NCBI GenBank assembly: GCA_000507305.1
Contig: DF239819.1
Location: 6,356 to 70,355 of the forward strand
From: Breviolum minutum Mf 1.05b.01
Lineage: Eukaryota; Sar; Dinophyceae; Suessiales; Symbiodiniaceae
Length of the DNA: 64,000 nucleotides
Reading direction: 5' to 3'
Shown: positions 13,301-26,900 of the stretch, one piece after another
Layout of the letters: every line of letters starts with the position of its first letter
How positions within the stretch are numbered: position 1 is the stretch's first letter
The notes under the pieces: generated by a model
The model's database searches: none
Seen by the model: the letters and a program-made list of their open reading frames with translations, nothing else
What the model was told of the DNA's origin: nothing
Made by a program: the position numbers and the translations under genes

Positions 13301-16300
13301 TATCAGTTCCCCCAAAAGTGCATCCATCAACTGACTGACGTCCCACCAATCTCCAAATGGAATATATCAGAGCCGCAATTGTGGCTTGCCAAAGGTTTCT
13401 GCTTTACTAACTTCCGAAAACAAGAAGTATCCATTGCTTCATTGGGGGACTGATGTACTGACAGCCAACTGTCATCAGAATTAAATTCCACCTCAACACA
13501 ATCTGAAGAAATAAACTTGCCTGAACCCTGGATCCCGATCGTAACTGGAACAAAACCCGGTACTACGTATCATGAACCTACATACGGTAACCCAGTTTTG
13601 CGGATGATCCTTTCCGGATGACCATTTTAAAGCATTGATGAGTTTCACTTCAAATCCAGTTGGAGCACAAATGATGAGTTTCTTGCCGCTATTCACATAG
13701 CACTCTTCTCGATCATCTCCTGCTATAGTAGGGCTATCCGAGTCGCCAGGAATACCCAAATGAATGTTGGCAATACCTTCAAACGACCCAATAAAAAATC
13801 CCCAAAACTAGTACCCAAAATTTTGAGCCAGTACGGGTAACATGGCGAATAATCCTGCCAGTCCATCAACCACATATCAATCTCACAAATAATTATAACT
13901 TTCTGGGGACCGATTCATTCACCAATTTCATCTGGACTGCCTGAATTAGAGCCATTTTGAAGGAACCAATCCCATTGATTCAACTACATTTTAGGTCACC
14001 GAACACGAGCTTGCTTGAGGTGGCTGTTAGCTAGCGTGATTGAAAAAACAAACGAAACACCAGCGCCACGAGCTGTTTGGACTTTTGGCCAGAAGATATT
14101 GCAACAAGAACAAGAACAAGAAGAAGAAGAAGAACAACAACAGTGTGGTCCGCTGCAACACCACTTGACGGAACAAAAAGAGAAGAGCCGTTTAGGTGAA
14201 TGTTGCAATGTCACCAAGCAGAAATATGACGATTTTGCGAAGGATCACCAAATCAAACTATACTGCCATTCCTGGGTAAACTAGAAAACAAGACCCCTCC
14301 TGAATCAAGCTTACAAAATGCCTTTTCATTTTGGAAGGCTTCCCCTCTTCAGCATTTTCCCGTGCTCCAAGAATTCATTTCACAGTAACTCCGTTTTTTC
14401 ATGCCCGAATCCCATCTCTCCATCTTTGCGCCACTTGAATTTCACCATGTAGTCCATAGAGCTATTGGTCACTTCGCGTGCCACCACTTCTTCTCGGGAA
14501 TCGGCGCACTGGATGATGCTCTTCGCCAGGTGATTCGTCATGCGGAATCCGCGGCGTGTTTTTTTGAAGATGTGAAGCAACGCTGTGAGCCACGTTTTCG
14601 GAAAACATGTCTGTTTTGTTTGGTTGTGTAGAAAAAGTCTTTCATTTCCGATCAGGAGCTGGGAATCTCAAGGTGAACACTTTTGTGAAGTTATGACCCC
14701 ATTTTCATACTAGGAAAAATCTGTGCCATAGGAAGACGGAACCTTTCATCTTGGGTAATTTTCAAATATATTTCACTAAGCTTCAAAACATTTTTGAATT
14801 TCCTGAAAGGTGATTTTCGAAGGATTCCCTTGAACAGTTGCAAAGAAAACCACATCATGCATCAACAAGGACAATGACTCTTTGAAGGATCCTGGATTCA
14901 TTCCAAATCAACAATTACTGTACCATCATAGTATATATGTATATATACACCAATCGTGAAGTAAATCTATGGGCCACTACAAGTAGGTCATCAGGATGGA
15001 AACCGGCTTGATCCACCCTGTGAGAACTGTGTTATGGAAGGCTTGGTTGTTTGTTGGGTGCAAAGATGCTATCATGTGAATATTTGGAATTTGCAACCAT
15101 CCCAGGGTAGAGAAATGTATGGAATTGCAGTATCCCAAAAAGAAAGATTACGCCCAAATTTGTAAAAAATGGGATAATTTTCTATCATGCCTGGTACAGT
15201 AACAGACAGTAGCTGACCGTAAACAGAAAGCTCGAAGATGAAATTTACTCAAAACATTTGCTTCAAGGAGCTTCCAAAAGACCCCATTTCAACCACCAAG
15301 TTGCGTGTGGGAGCCTCGCGTAATTGTAAGCTCTTAACCTTGGCAATGAAACGATTTATTAAACGAATTGAAACTGTACACCCCTGAAAATGAACGGCTG
15401 GAACGTAAAAGTCACAGAAGTGGAAAGGAAGAATCATCTGAACCAAACCTCCATTGTTTTTGGTTCCAGCCGTCAATTTTCCATGGTTTACTTCTGGTAA
15501 TATATGGTATATTTACTGTCACAGTAGTCATTGAATCAGTTCCAGTCGCTGTGGTCTGCTCGTTGGAAGGTTGCAAAACCACCTGCGCGAAAAAGGAGCT
15601 TCGATGCAGCCAAAAAAATCAACATTGCCCAATGATGCAATTCTAGATTAATAGGTGAGATTCATGCATGCACTACTGTGCATATGCATATAAAATATAT
15701 ACATATTGTACCTATACAGGATCTATAGAGTATTGTAGCTCATGACTATACAATAGCTTTGTTTGCGGGCCGATACAACATGTGTGACGCAGTGTATTTC
15801 ACAGCAAGAAACGTCAATTATTCAAGTGTTTTCAATAGTGTTCTTCAGGCCTTCTGTCCGACGCTGATGGTGCCGGAAACCACTTTTCCGGACAAGCAGG
15901 TGTTCCTTGTGCCGTTGGAGGAAGCTGCTTGTAAGATATCATTCAGACATGCTCCTCCCATGCAAAACACTTAAGTAATTATCTGTTGTATCATGGATAT
16001 ACTGTCTGCTCAAAAGTCTGCAATAATGAAAAAAAGGAAATGGTTCAAACCAAGAAGAGAAGATCTCTTCGACAGGAAAGATCGTCTTGACGAACTTCTT
16101 TTCCACTGAACCATGGATGGAGGAAGAGTCAAAATTTGTTGTGACCTACAAAACTCATCAACTTGAATCAAAACATTCTACCTTGGCTTAAAGGCCTTAT
16201 AGCAAAACCTGAATCAATGCCGGTACCGACGTGGACCCATCACCATCGCCAGGTTCACCTGCAGTTACAGAATTGGTAGATTGCTATCCCACCAGCGAAA

Positions 16301-19300
16301 ATTATTAGAGATCTAGAGAAGCTGTTGGTTGTGCCGTGCATTTTGACGGAACAACTTGTCAAATTGAACATCTCCACCCTTAAATTCGATTGGCAGGGTG
16401 AAAATAACATTTATGTTTAAAACCAACACCTATCAACTGATTGCCTATGTTGGTGATGTATTCTGGGTGTCTCACCCAGGTTTGCGCAATATCCTACATC
16501 ATTCCAGGAGAAACATGGTCACTTGGAAGGCTGTAAAAAACGAGAAGCAAACAAATCGATGATCAACATCTACCCAAACATCGCCAAGCATCGCCCCAGA
16601 ACGATAGACATCCGACACGCAAAGCCTGGGCGGGCTGCGTAGTTGGATCTTGATGGAAAGGTGGTGCGTGAAATGAAGGACCCAATAGTAGGGGTTTATA
16701 CACCCATTACCATAGGAACCCCCAACCTTCATTTTTTGCAGTTATGACCCATATATTTAGGGCCTAAACCCTTCATTTTTCATGGTTTTGGGGTCCAAAG
16801 GTATAAGGATTGCTTTTTGACGGTGGGATGAGTTTGTCCCCAATATTTTGGGAGTTGATCGACCCTGGCACATATTGTCAAAAACTTTTGTTAGAATTCC
16901 AGAACACAGTTCTGAATATGATGATTCATCTCAAGTATAAATGGCTACCCTCCTGGGAACGAACATTTGAAGATGATGTTGCTTTTCCCAAGGTGGGATA
17001 TGTTAGTTCCCCAAAGGGTAAACTCATTTTCTGTTTCTTCACCCCCCTTGAACAAATACAAGTTTACCCTTAAGGTTGTCAGACTTGGCCTCAAAGGTGC
17101 CGAAGCCGAAGGTCGTGGTGGTGCTGGCAACTGGTCCAGTGCCTGCCAGGTGAAGCAGAGATTAGTTAGTATAGTTGAGAGCTGGAGGGTGATAGATATG
17201 TATAATAATATATGTTAGCTGTATAGATATATGCATATCATATGCATATGAATATATATATATATATATGAATATATATATACATAATTAAAGTATATAT
17301 GCATAATATGTACAGTATATAGTAATATGATATATGTAAATGTAAATACAAACATGAAAAAAGCATATCTATAATGTATGTATGATTATGCATGGGAACA
17401 TGTATCTGCTATAGGGAACGTTGGGACTGTTGATGCTTCGGAAAAAAATACAAAAACTGGGGAGGATTATTAGAGACCGAGTTGGGATGTATTGAATCTG
17501 GAGAATTTTTTCTCATTCAAAACCGCAGAAGCCTTAGTGTAAAAACAAATATATATCATAGCATTATATAACATGGAGGTTTATGATTGAGGTCATCATA
17601 CCAAGTGAAGTTACTAGCATGCCTGGTTGTTCTAAGTGGAGAAAAACAAAAGCACTTGTACAAGCACTCACTCTGACAGAATTTCGGTCAAGAGCCGTCC
17701 AAATATCAAAAGCAGTCTGGTGTTCGATAATTCTGCTCAAGTCCATTTTGATGTGTGACAGATTCCCTTTGTATTTTCCAAGTAGATACAAAGCTATCAT
17801 TTCAAACACCTAATTCAATCATTTTGGAAATGAACCAACCTGCATGAAGACCACCCCCTCCTTAACCTCCTTGGACTTTTTGTTCGTCGGGATTTTGGTC
17901 GCAATCATTTAACTACAAAACCAAAGTGGATGGTTTTAGATTGAAACGAGAGATATTTGATACTTCTCTGGCACACTTATCCTCATGGCGTGCCAACATC
18001 GTGCCTCGATCAGCGTTGGACCCGTCCACCAAGAAAGCTTTGGCTCCTTCCTCTCCAGCATGTTCTCACCTCAATGGTGCAAGTACATCTAAGTCTGATG
18101 GTCGAACCGTAGACCCTAAAACTGCTGTAGTTTACCCTCCTGGTCAAACACAAAACATTTCTTTTTGAGGGGATATGAGGAGATATGATCTGATATTTGG
18201 GGATATGATAGATATGTTAATTCCCAGGAGAGTATTCCATTTTCATTGTACCTTAGGTTTCGTACATCCCGACTCTGAAAGTAAAAACCTGATTTCAGCC
18301 CATCAACAAGTCATGTGGGTGCCATCATTATTATTTGGAGTCAGCTGAACTTTCATTCCCTGTCATTTACTGAAAGAAAAACAGAAGTGACCTTGGAAAC
18401 AAAGAACCAACGAAAAAACAACAAAAACAAACCTTTGGCTTCTTGAAAGCTTCTGATATTCCCATTGAGATCTGGATATTACCGAAAATAGCGGAGTGCT
18501 GTCATTTTTCGGTTTCATGATCTTTGGGGGTCTTCAAAAAATATCAATATCTTGAATCAACTAATTAGTATACAAAGGCCTTATAAATTCCATTTCCTGA
18601 CACCAGTCCTGACGTCAAAACTGAACCATTCTGAATCTGGGGATGGAAGCCAAAAAAGCTGGCAAACAGGTTCAACTGGATGGTAATACGCGGATCTTTC
18701 ATAATTTCATGTGCTTTTATTTTTGTTTATCAGATTTCTTGAATTCCTTGCATAATTTTGTTTATATAGGTATATCTGAACTCAACACAAGTCAAGAAAC
18801 AACTTGGAAGCTTCAATTTCAACAACTGCATACAGATGTCAAATTTAACCCAACATCCAGTGGCAACAACCAAGGGAGAACTGCTGAGTACCCTCGGGGC
18901 CTGAGAATCCACTGAGCGGCACAAACTGTACACCTTAGGAATGGATGAATGATTCAAACAAACATGGATGGATGCTCCCTAAAATAGCCTTCGTACTATT
19001 AAGTACATATAATTATGTAAACTGAAATAAATTTTGGACATGTTTAATGAGAGCCAGATTCTGAAACCAAATCCTCGGTTGTTCTCAGTTCTGGACGGGA
19101 ATTTATGATCAATTTTACTTGATACAGTTCCTCAAAATGATGGACCGCAGAATTGACGGTTTTACATATATATATATACACTACATATTATGGTTTCAGA
19201 TTTATTGTCCGCGACCGGTAGACGTAACCAATGGTCAGCCATTCAGCAAGCTAATTCAAAGTCACTATTTCAGATGGATAGTACTTCTATACCAGGTGAT

Positions 19301-20954
19301 TCAAAGTGACCCTTTTTATCCCCTATTTGGAGGTCACTTAACCTTTGAAGGGGTCACGTTTTCACCACCCCAAAAAGACCACCAGCAGAATTACCAGCAA
19401 AAAAACACAATTTCCAATCCAAACAAAAACACTATGAGACATGGCATTGAGCAACCCCTTGGTTAAAACAATTTCCCATACGAAAAAAAACAACAAAAAG
19501 TATCCACACTGAGACATCTGGCTGTTCTGTTTGAAACCCACTTCAGGACCAGTCATGTAGTCATGGACCCGTCGCTTGGTCTCTTCAAAGACCTGGTGCC
19601 ACACGTCATTGGGAGTGGATCGGCCGGGGCCACCACCTGCCTGAAACTAACGTATTACCACCATTTTTGATGGGTGAGTACCAGGAAAGATAGGTGATTT
19701 TCCTTTTGGCTATGTAACTATAGCAACAAAGCCCCTGAAAACTGGAAAATGATCTGTTCCTTTTCGAGCAAAAGGCCTGTGTTCCGCGACTTTGACTTTG
19801 AATGTTAGTTTTACTGAGGGTAACTGCTTTGGCTAATAATTATATAAGGATCCTTGGGTATCACTTGGGGTGCTGCCCCAACCACCAGCATCTGGGAGGG
19901 GCAACTCGCATCCCAAAGATTACCAGCATCAGGAGCTACCATTTTGCATTCTTCAGATTGCCAGCTTCCTGGTAGACTCCATCCCATCTAATCCCAACAC
20001 CACTTCCAAGTCGTGCCTTTTGGTCCCAAGCGCACCTGGCAGCTGATCCAACGTCAACCAACTTCAGCTGAAAGAAATCTTCATATTTGTACATGTGTAT
20101 CATGTATCATGTGTGTATCATGTGTATCTTGTCTAAATACGTCATGTGTATATATTGCTACCAGACTTGAGTGAAACCATCATCTGATATACAACTTATG
20201 ACTAGTAAGGCTACCACAAGTTACAGGCTGATATGTCAATATATATATATATATATGATTGTACATCTAGTGTCCATGCAATACAGTACGTACATTTGTC
20301 TAGCACACTATTTTCACAATTCACATTCACCTGACAAACTGCTGAAACATCTTGTGATGTTCGTACTTCCAACTGATTGGTACTTTCTGCGCCATGGCCA
20401 CATTGATATACTCGGATGTTATCCTTATCATCCTTTTTGTGGTGGGTACACCTATCGTTTTTTTTTCAACAAGTTTTTCGTACATGTACGGAACCACTTG
20501 AACCTTTCTGCTTATTTGATGTGCCCTCGTTTGATACTTTATGATACTTTGCCCCTGGCTTCTTTCAAGACCCTTTCGGCAAATGCTTCCACTTCGATAA
20601 AACACTCAACACCAACACATCCCTCGGGCACGTATCAAGCTTGTTCACTGCCACCACGACGTTGGAAATGCCCAGGGCACGGATCTTGGCACATGAAATT
20701 TTCCGCGATGAGAAGCTGTGTGTTGTCACCAATTTGAGGATACATCCATGCTCAATGTATACTCCTGTTGATGGAAGGAATCCTGTACCAGTTAGTATAG
20801 GTAGTTTCTTCTACTATTTAAGCATTTGTAACTAGGGGCTTGTAACTAGGGGCTTACAGGATTTATTCCAACCAAACAAAAACTGAAAAGGTAAAAGGGA
20901 TCAATTATGATTTTCACTGATGAGAGTAGTGCCACATGATCGTATCAACATCAA

Positions 20955-20995
<41 letters not shown>

Positions 20996-23900
20996 GTCTT
21001 TCCAACATGCTTCAATTTGCTGCACTCCTCGACCTCTTCGTACAGTCCCTAAAGTCCAGGTATGTTCACCGTTTCTCATGGTTTGGCTTGGTAGCCTGAT
21101 GCCCTACGATCGAATATGCTTTGGAAAGTGTGATCTTTTATAAGAAATCTGAAAATGTGGATGCATGCTTAATATGCGTACATTAAAGATCTATGTCATG
21201 TCTATTGTCAATAAGTAAATAAATACAATATGACAATATCTATGATAAGATATGCTTACAAACAAATAGCAACAAATAGATACCAACAACTAGTTTTCAT
21301 CTTGCGGTATTGCTAAACAAAAACATCCATCCGACATCTAAAGCTCCAGCTGACACAATACCATGATTCAATTCCAAAAGGGCTCGTTTTAGCTTAAAAT
21401 AAAAAATGCACCGCACTTCAAAACATATCAACGTATATGTAATTCTCCACCAACTAAAAAAACATGAAACACCCAAAGAAAAAAACTGCCCTGTACACTG
21501 ACTATGAACTAATAAAACCACCAGATAAAAAAACAACAAAAATCTATCGGTCATCTGTCATCCATGGGTGTTTTTTCTGCGTCTGACCATGGCATCCCAG
21601 CCAGTTGTAGATGCTCCTTGGTCTGTCCTCCTCGATCAAAGCCTGCCTGGCAAACCACCCACGAGTTCCATGGCTTGAGATGAAGATGTTTGGCCCAAAC
21701 AACCATGTTACAAACAGGTCTAAACTCAACCATTTGGCCAAAATCATGTCAACAAAACATAGTGCAATATTTATAGCCACTTTTGTTTACCAAAAGATAC
21801 ATTACAATTCACACACATAAATCTGTTGGAATCACATCTCAGTATCAGTGACTGTGGGGGATCTCCCAAACATATAAATACGTACCCTCCCTGAAACTAA
21901 AATAGCCCCTGAAAACAAGCCTTCCCAAAAGGAGAGTCGTCTTCCAATCATCCATTGTCAAGTGCTATGCTAGTTTCAGGGAGTGTGGTCATTTCAAAAT
22001 TCCTTTCTTTGGCATCCACTTGTTTAGCCACCTGCTTTCAAAATGCTGGCATCAGAATCTCCAGGGATTGAAAAGGGATGAAAAGGGGATACATTTCCCG
22101 TCGCAGGACAGTTAGACCACGGCAACCAGAGAAACTAGAGGTGGCAAAAAAAAACATGGGAAGGCCCCTGAGTATCCTGAGTTGTTTCTTTTTCTTGTGC
22201 TACTTGGAGGGAGATTCAATGACATGTGCAGCTATTTGGCAGAGATCCATGATGTGATATGATGTGTGATATGTCTGGATGCATTTGTATCATTCACCGA
22301 GTTTCCCGGGTGAAACATGGACTCCACCGGCGCACCTCGAAGTGGCTGACATCCACCACTAGAATGGCCACATCCGCCTGATTCAAAGTGACCCTTTTTG
22401 GGATGGTGAAAACGTGACCCCTTGAAAGGTTAAGTGACCTCCAACTAGGGGATAAACATGTCATTTTGAATCACCTGATGCTCCTCCATTACTTGGTGCG
22501 TAAATGAATTTCTGGATGTATACTGGTGATACAGTCCCCAGAAAATGGTGATTGGGAGAAATGCCTATTTTGAAAGGCTATGCTAGTTTCAGGGAAGTTT
22601 TTTTTTGGGGGGGTGAGATATGGTGAAAGGAACACCAAACCCACAGGTTTTGAAGGGGCAAAAAGAACCAACTCTTCTAACCAAAGTTGTAGCTGACTGG
22701 TGAAGTACCATGAGCAGCAAAGTTAAACTGTTCGTTGGATGTTCCATTTGATGCTCCCCATCAGAAAAACCTGTTGAACATGGACACTGGTCCCAGGGGG
22801 GCAGAAATCCCTGCACTTCTTCACTTATCATTCTCCTAATGTTCGCAGCATTTGGTATAATGTGACGAAGAACTGGTGCACAAGATTAGTATAACCAACA
22901 TGCCCTTGTATGTTGGCTTTATGCAAAATTCTGTCTGGTTCACCTTTTGATGGCTTCCTTCATCCTTGTAGATGTCTCAACTTCGGGGGAACCAAAAGCT
23001 ACTTCCATATGGACGTTTTATGCTGGGATTCCAATCCCCAAATGATGAACATCTTCTGGAGGGAATTGCCAAAAGTGAACAACATGCAGGAAATAAAATT
23101 TTGATTGGGGAAATTTCTAAGTGAGTTGTAATTTGGCTGCTGTATCCCATATCAATGACATTCATGGTCCATTCAACCATCCAATGTCCAGAAAGACAGC
23201 CCTTTTTTGGTATCATTCTAGAGCCTAAAGAACAATCAATTCACACAAACAATCTTTAGTCAAAACTTCCAACCCTTTCATCTGTTGGTCGATATTTTGT
23301 CTTTCAACTTCCAGTTGTGATGTCGATCCTTCAAACGAAAGGCTTAACCAATCTGGCCTGCACTGCACCATGCACCATGTTGGGCACGAAATCCCGATGG
23401 CCAGGCGCATCCAAAATAGTGAATTGCCTGGAAAACTATGGAGGTTTCAAATAACATCTGTTTGAGAAGATGTTTCAATGGGAACTGGTGATCAACAACA
23501 GATGCACACAGGTGACCTACAACCTAAATGACCGATGTTGGCCCATTTCACTGAACTTTACTTGAAAAAACAAATCCATCAATGTCACAAAACCCTCGGA
23601 CATCATCTCAAAATCACCATAAATCTTTCTGTTGCATTTTCTTGAGTTTTTGTTAACCGCACCTGGGTGGTTTTTACACGCACCAACTATACATTGAATA
23701 GCCACGTTCTTTTTAAGGAGACAATCTTCCAACCCACAAAAACACACCAAAATATCCACCGTTTCTTCCCGAAAGCCTGGACTTGGTACTGAAATGCTTC
23801 ACGCAAACGTCAATGGTGACACCTCGCCTTGGACGCCACGTGGCTGCTGGTGACTTGGTGTTGCTTGGTTTGTTGGATTTTGTAGGCCATGCAGAACATT

Positions 23901-26900
23901 TCCCATACCTTTAGGTGTCAATTATGTTAAAATTCGTCAAAAGTGCCAAGTGCCCCAACACCCTGCTGTTGGGGTAAAATAGTGCGATTATTGACATCAT
24001 GAAACCTTATGGGTCTATAGATGCTTTTCTTTTATTGAGGCAGTTTCATTCATGCAAGGGACCCATTTCATAAGTTTTTTTTTCGATTCAATGGCGTACC
24101 ACTTCACTTCCCAATGTCGACTCGTGCAGCCCGGATCCCCAGAAACCAAGCTTCATAATTGGATAAATGTGGGCAAATTTAAGGGCACACAAAAAAGGTT
24201 TTCCTCCTCCTTTCAAACTGTCCATTGTTTACTCTTCCTCACATCTGAGAATCCTTGCGAGCGTTCATCGTCACCCTCATCTAATACCCACGCATAGAAG
24301 AAGGACGCCTGACTTGGAGAATCAAGGAGGGTTTTTTACTTTCAACAAGAACATGTTCAAAAACTTGATTTCACAGTCACTTACACTCCCCCGGGAAACT
24401 GATGAACATCATGGAAACGCCTTTGTTTGGAGAGGAGATGTTTCCGAACTTGGAAATCATCAAGTTTTAAGCTCCGTAAAGGGGGGGGATGTTGTCAGCA
24501 CAATCATCGGCGGTCATTGTTGGATGTTTCAACTTTCAAACAATTGAATATGCCGTTTACCCTCCCGGAAACCCACGGTTTCAGGGGAAAATTGATACCG
24601 TTTACAGGAAACTATTGCTGGCCCATTTTCCACTTAATGATATTTTTGAGCTGATTCGTGGATGCAAACTTCATGGCTTCAGCTTTGTGATCGCCATCAC
24701 CGTCATTCAAAACGATTAAGGAACAACAGCGCGACTGTGACCAACACCGCCATCATCATCACCATCATCATAACCACCATCATCACTATTATCGTCATCC
24801 TTTTGCTAGTCTAGCAAGCAAAATACTCTTTCAAAAAATAATTGATAGCAAACATCATCAAAATATTTCAACATTCACAATGCACCAACACAAATTGTAA
24901 TCATATAAAGCATAGTATATGAATCATGAGAACACTTGCGACAAGATTTCGGACGGGCTCCAAAATCGCCACGAATCTGGCGTGCAGGGGATGTTTGACA
25001 CACGGGCCTTACCCATCTCCTTGGACTCCTTCTCAAATTTGTGAAGTTGTTTGGACCTCATCTCTGACAATAAACGGACCAAATTTCAGGGGAAATCCTC
25101 GTTGCTTGAAGTGTATAATTCTGTGATTTCGGTGGTTTTTTTTCCCTCCCCTGGCATCACATAAAAGAAGAGGCTGTGATCTAATCACTGCTCATCTATC
25201 TTTATCTCTTTTAAGTTGCCAAAAGTGACACCAAAACAAAAGTTGGCAACTCACATCATTCTGATCCATAGTGGAAAATGCCTGAATTTCTGCTCCCTCA
25301 AAACATGCTAAAGATTGGTGGAGACCACTGATAAAAAAACCCTGGAAGGTCATCAAATCATGATCTTAGGTCAGCCATGCAAGAATCATTCACGGAATAC
25401 TCGCCGAAATCTTTCACAAGTCGTATCTAGGATTCTCATCTTGGTGGAAGAAACCATGGCAAATCTACAAATTTCCAAGGGTGATTCATATTGCAATGAA
25501 ATGCAATGATAGTATGGAAACAATGAACATAACATCAGTTCATGTGAATCAAGACATCATTGTTCTATCAAAGGCACCATATCTGAAGATCAAACGTCCA
25601 CCACCACTTGGTCTCTGAACATTTTCGAAGTGAACAACTGACCCCTCGTTCTTCACAAAACAAGGGTTCCCAACTCTAAAAGACTCTTGATGGTTCCGAA
25701 ACCCAGCCAACCACTTCATAATAATATGGATATCATTTATCATTGTCATCTCAAAAGTTTACAGCTCCCTCTTTAAAAACAACATCCATTTCCCCTGATT
25801 TTTCTTCACCCCCAAAAAAACATCATCCCCATAGTTTCCCGGGTGTCCCCTGCGAGACTTGGCCCACGAGGCACAACAAATGGCCCATCAAGGTGCTTTT
25901 CCTGGCAAGTCTGTACGTTGGAGACGGGTGGCGGTTCTTTAGCCACACCAAATTCACAAAAAAAGGCGCAGTTGGTCACATTTGGGTGGTTTCATGTTTG
26001 TAAGTTTTGGGAGTGAAACATGTAAACTCTTTGAAACCATACAAGTAGGTGTTGGGGATTCAATCCTCAAGTAATAAACTTGGATAATTAAACAATATAG
26101 TATTCAAAACCCTAAAGAAACACGGTTGTAGGTTGAATCTTCAAACCGCTTGAACGATGATCCATTTGGACTCATCCGGCACCCACTTGGATTCATTTCA
26201 GGATCCGATCGTAATTGTATTTGGAATCAACGAGGACACTTCACAGGCCATTCGGGAAGCATTCCCAGTATTCAAAGTCAAACCCTTCAGTTTGACCTGA
26301 CAAGTTTTTCAGTTGGTTTTTGACAGCCTTGCAGCACTTCTATTACCCCGGTGACCCTTCGAAATGTTTTACCGATGCAATCCATGAATAGCAACACCAA
26401 CATGGCTAGAAATGGAGGTTCTCCACTACAAACATCTGTTTATGAAAAAACAAATGATTGGCAATTTTTGTTCCGGTTGTTGGTTGCTTGTAACTGTTGG
26501 CGCCAAAAAAAGGGGAAGAAACAAAAATCAATGGTCTGAAGGCTTCAACATCAAGGCAGAAATATTTGGAAAGGACTTGTGCTTGCGAGGGCTAGTTTTC
26601 CAGTCATCCGGGCTTGGAGGTTTGTAGATTTTGTAGTTCGATCTAGGGTAAAATGTGGCCATGATGATTACAAACACCTCACATATCCGTCATTTCAAAC
26701 ACAAAAAAATGGAAATAATCAAAGATCCGCAGCTGGTTCCTCCCTCCATTGATTACACTTGACCAGCAACTCTTTTTCGCATAGTAAGCCGCCAAATTTC
26801 CAGCGAAGCGTAGCTTGAAAGGCTACAAATGCCCTTTCCACAATGATGGCCTATTGGCAAAAAAGCTAAAAGTTCCATGACTACAGCAGGGTCAAAGTAG

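Larger units (their letters stand above)
8528..17142 (-). other. HBS1: HBS1-like gene: domain II exons
   Basis: 17142-17090 gives [18 protein letters not shown], continuing WTGPTLIE as in the family. 16625-16585 gives [13 protein letters not shown]. 15927-15851 gives [18 protein letters not shown] and 15582-15517 gives [18 protein letters not shown]. 15338-15315 gives VKSLQLRE. 9763-9714 gives [16 protein letters not shown], the expected AGDxVxLxLxGID strand in altered form. 8814-8797 (LERIL) and 8567-8528 ([13 protein letters not shown]) complete the barrel. The VKSLQLRE end and the 9763 start are chosen for phase, and alternatives within a few codons exist. The intron between them is 5.6 kb. 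Confidence 0.78.

Noticed and set aside
18780..18883. Alternative HBS1 exon reading [14 protein letters not shown]
   Set aside because: Fits the phase after NKLDT, but the exon at 19636-19542 ([20 protein letters not shown]) aligns better with the family and precedes it.
20171..20737. 188-codon plus-strand ORF
   Set aside because: Overlaps antisense the exon carrying NKLD (20684-20630); AT-rich codons and no splice signals.
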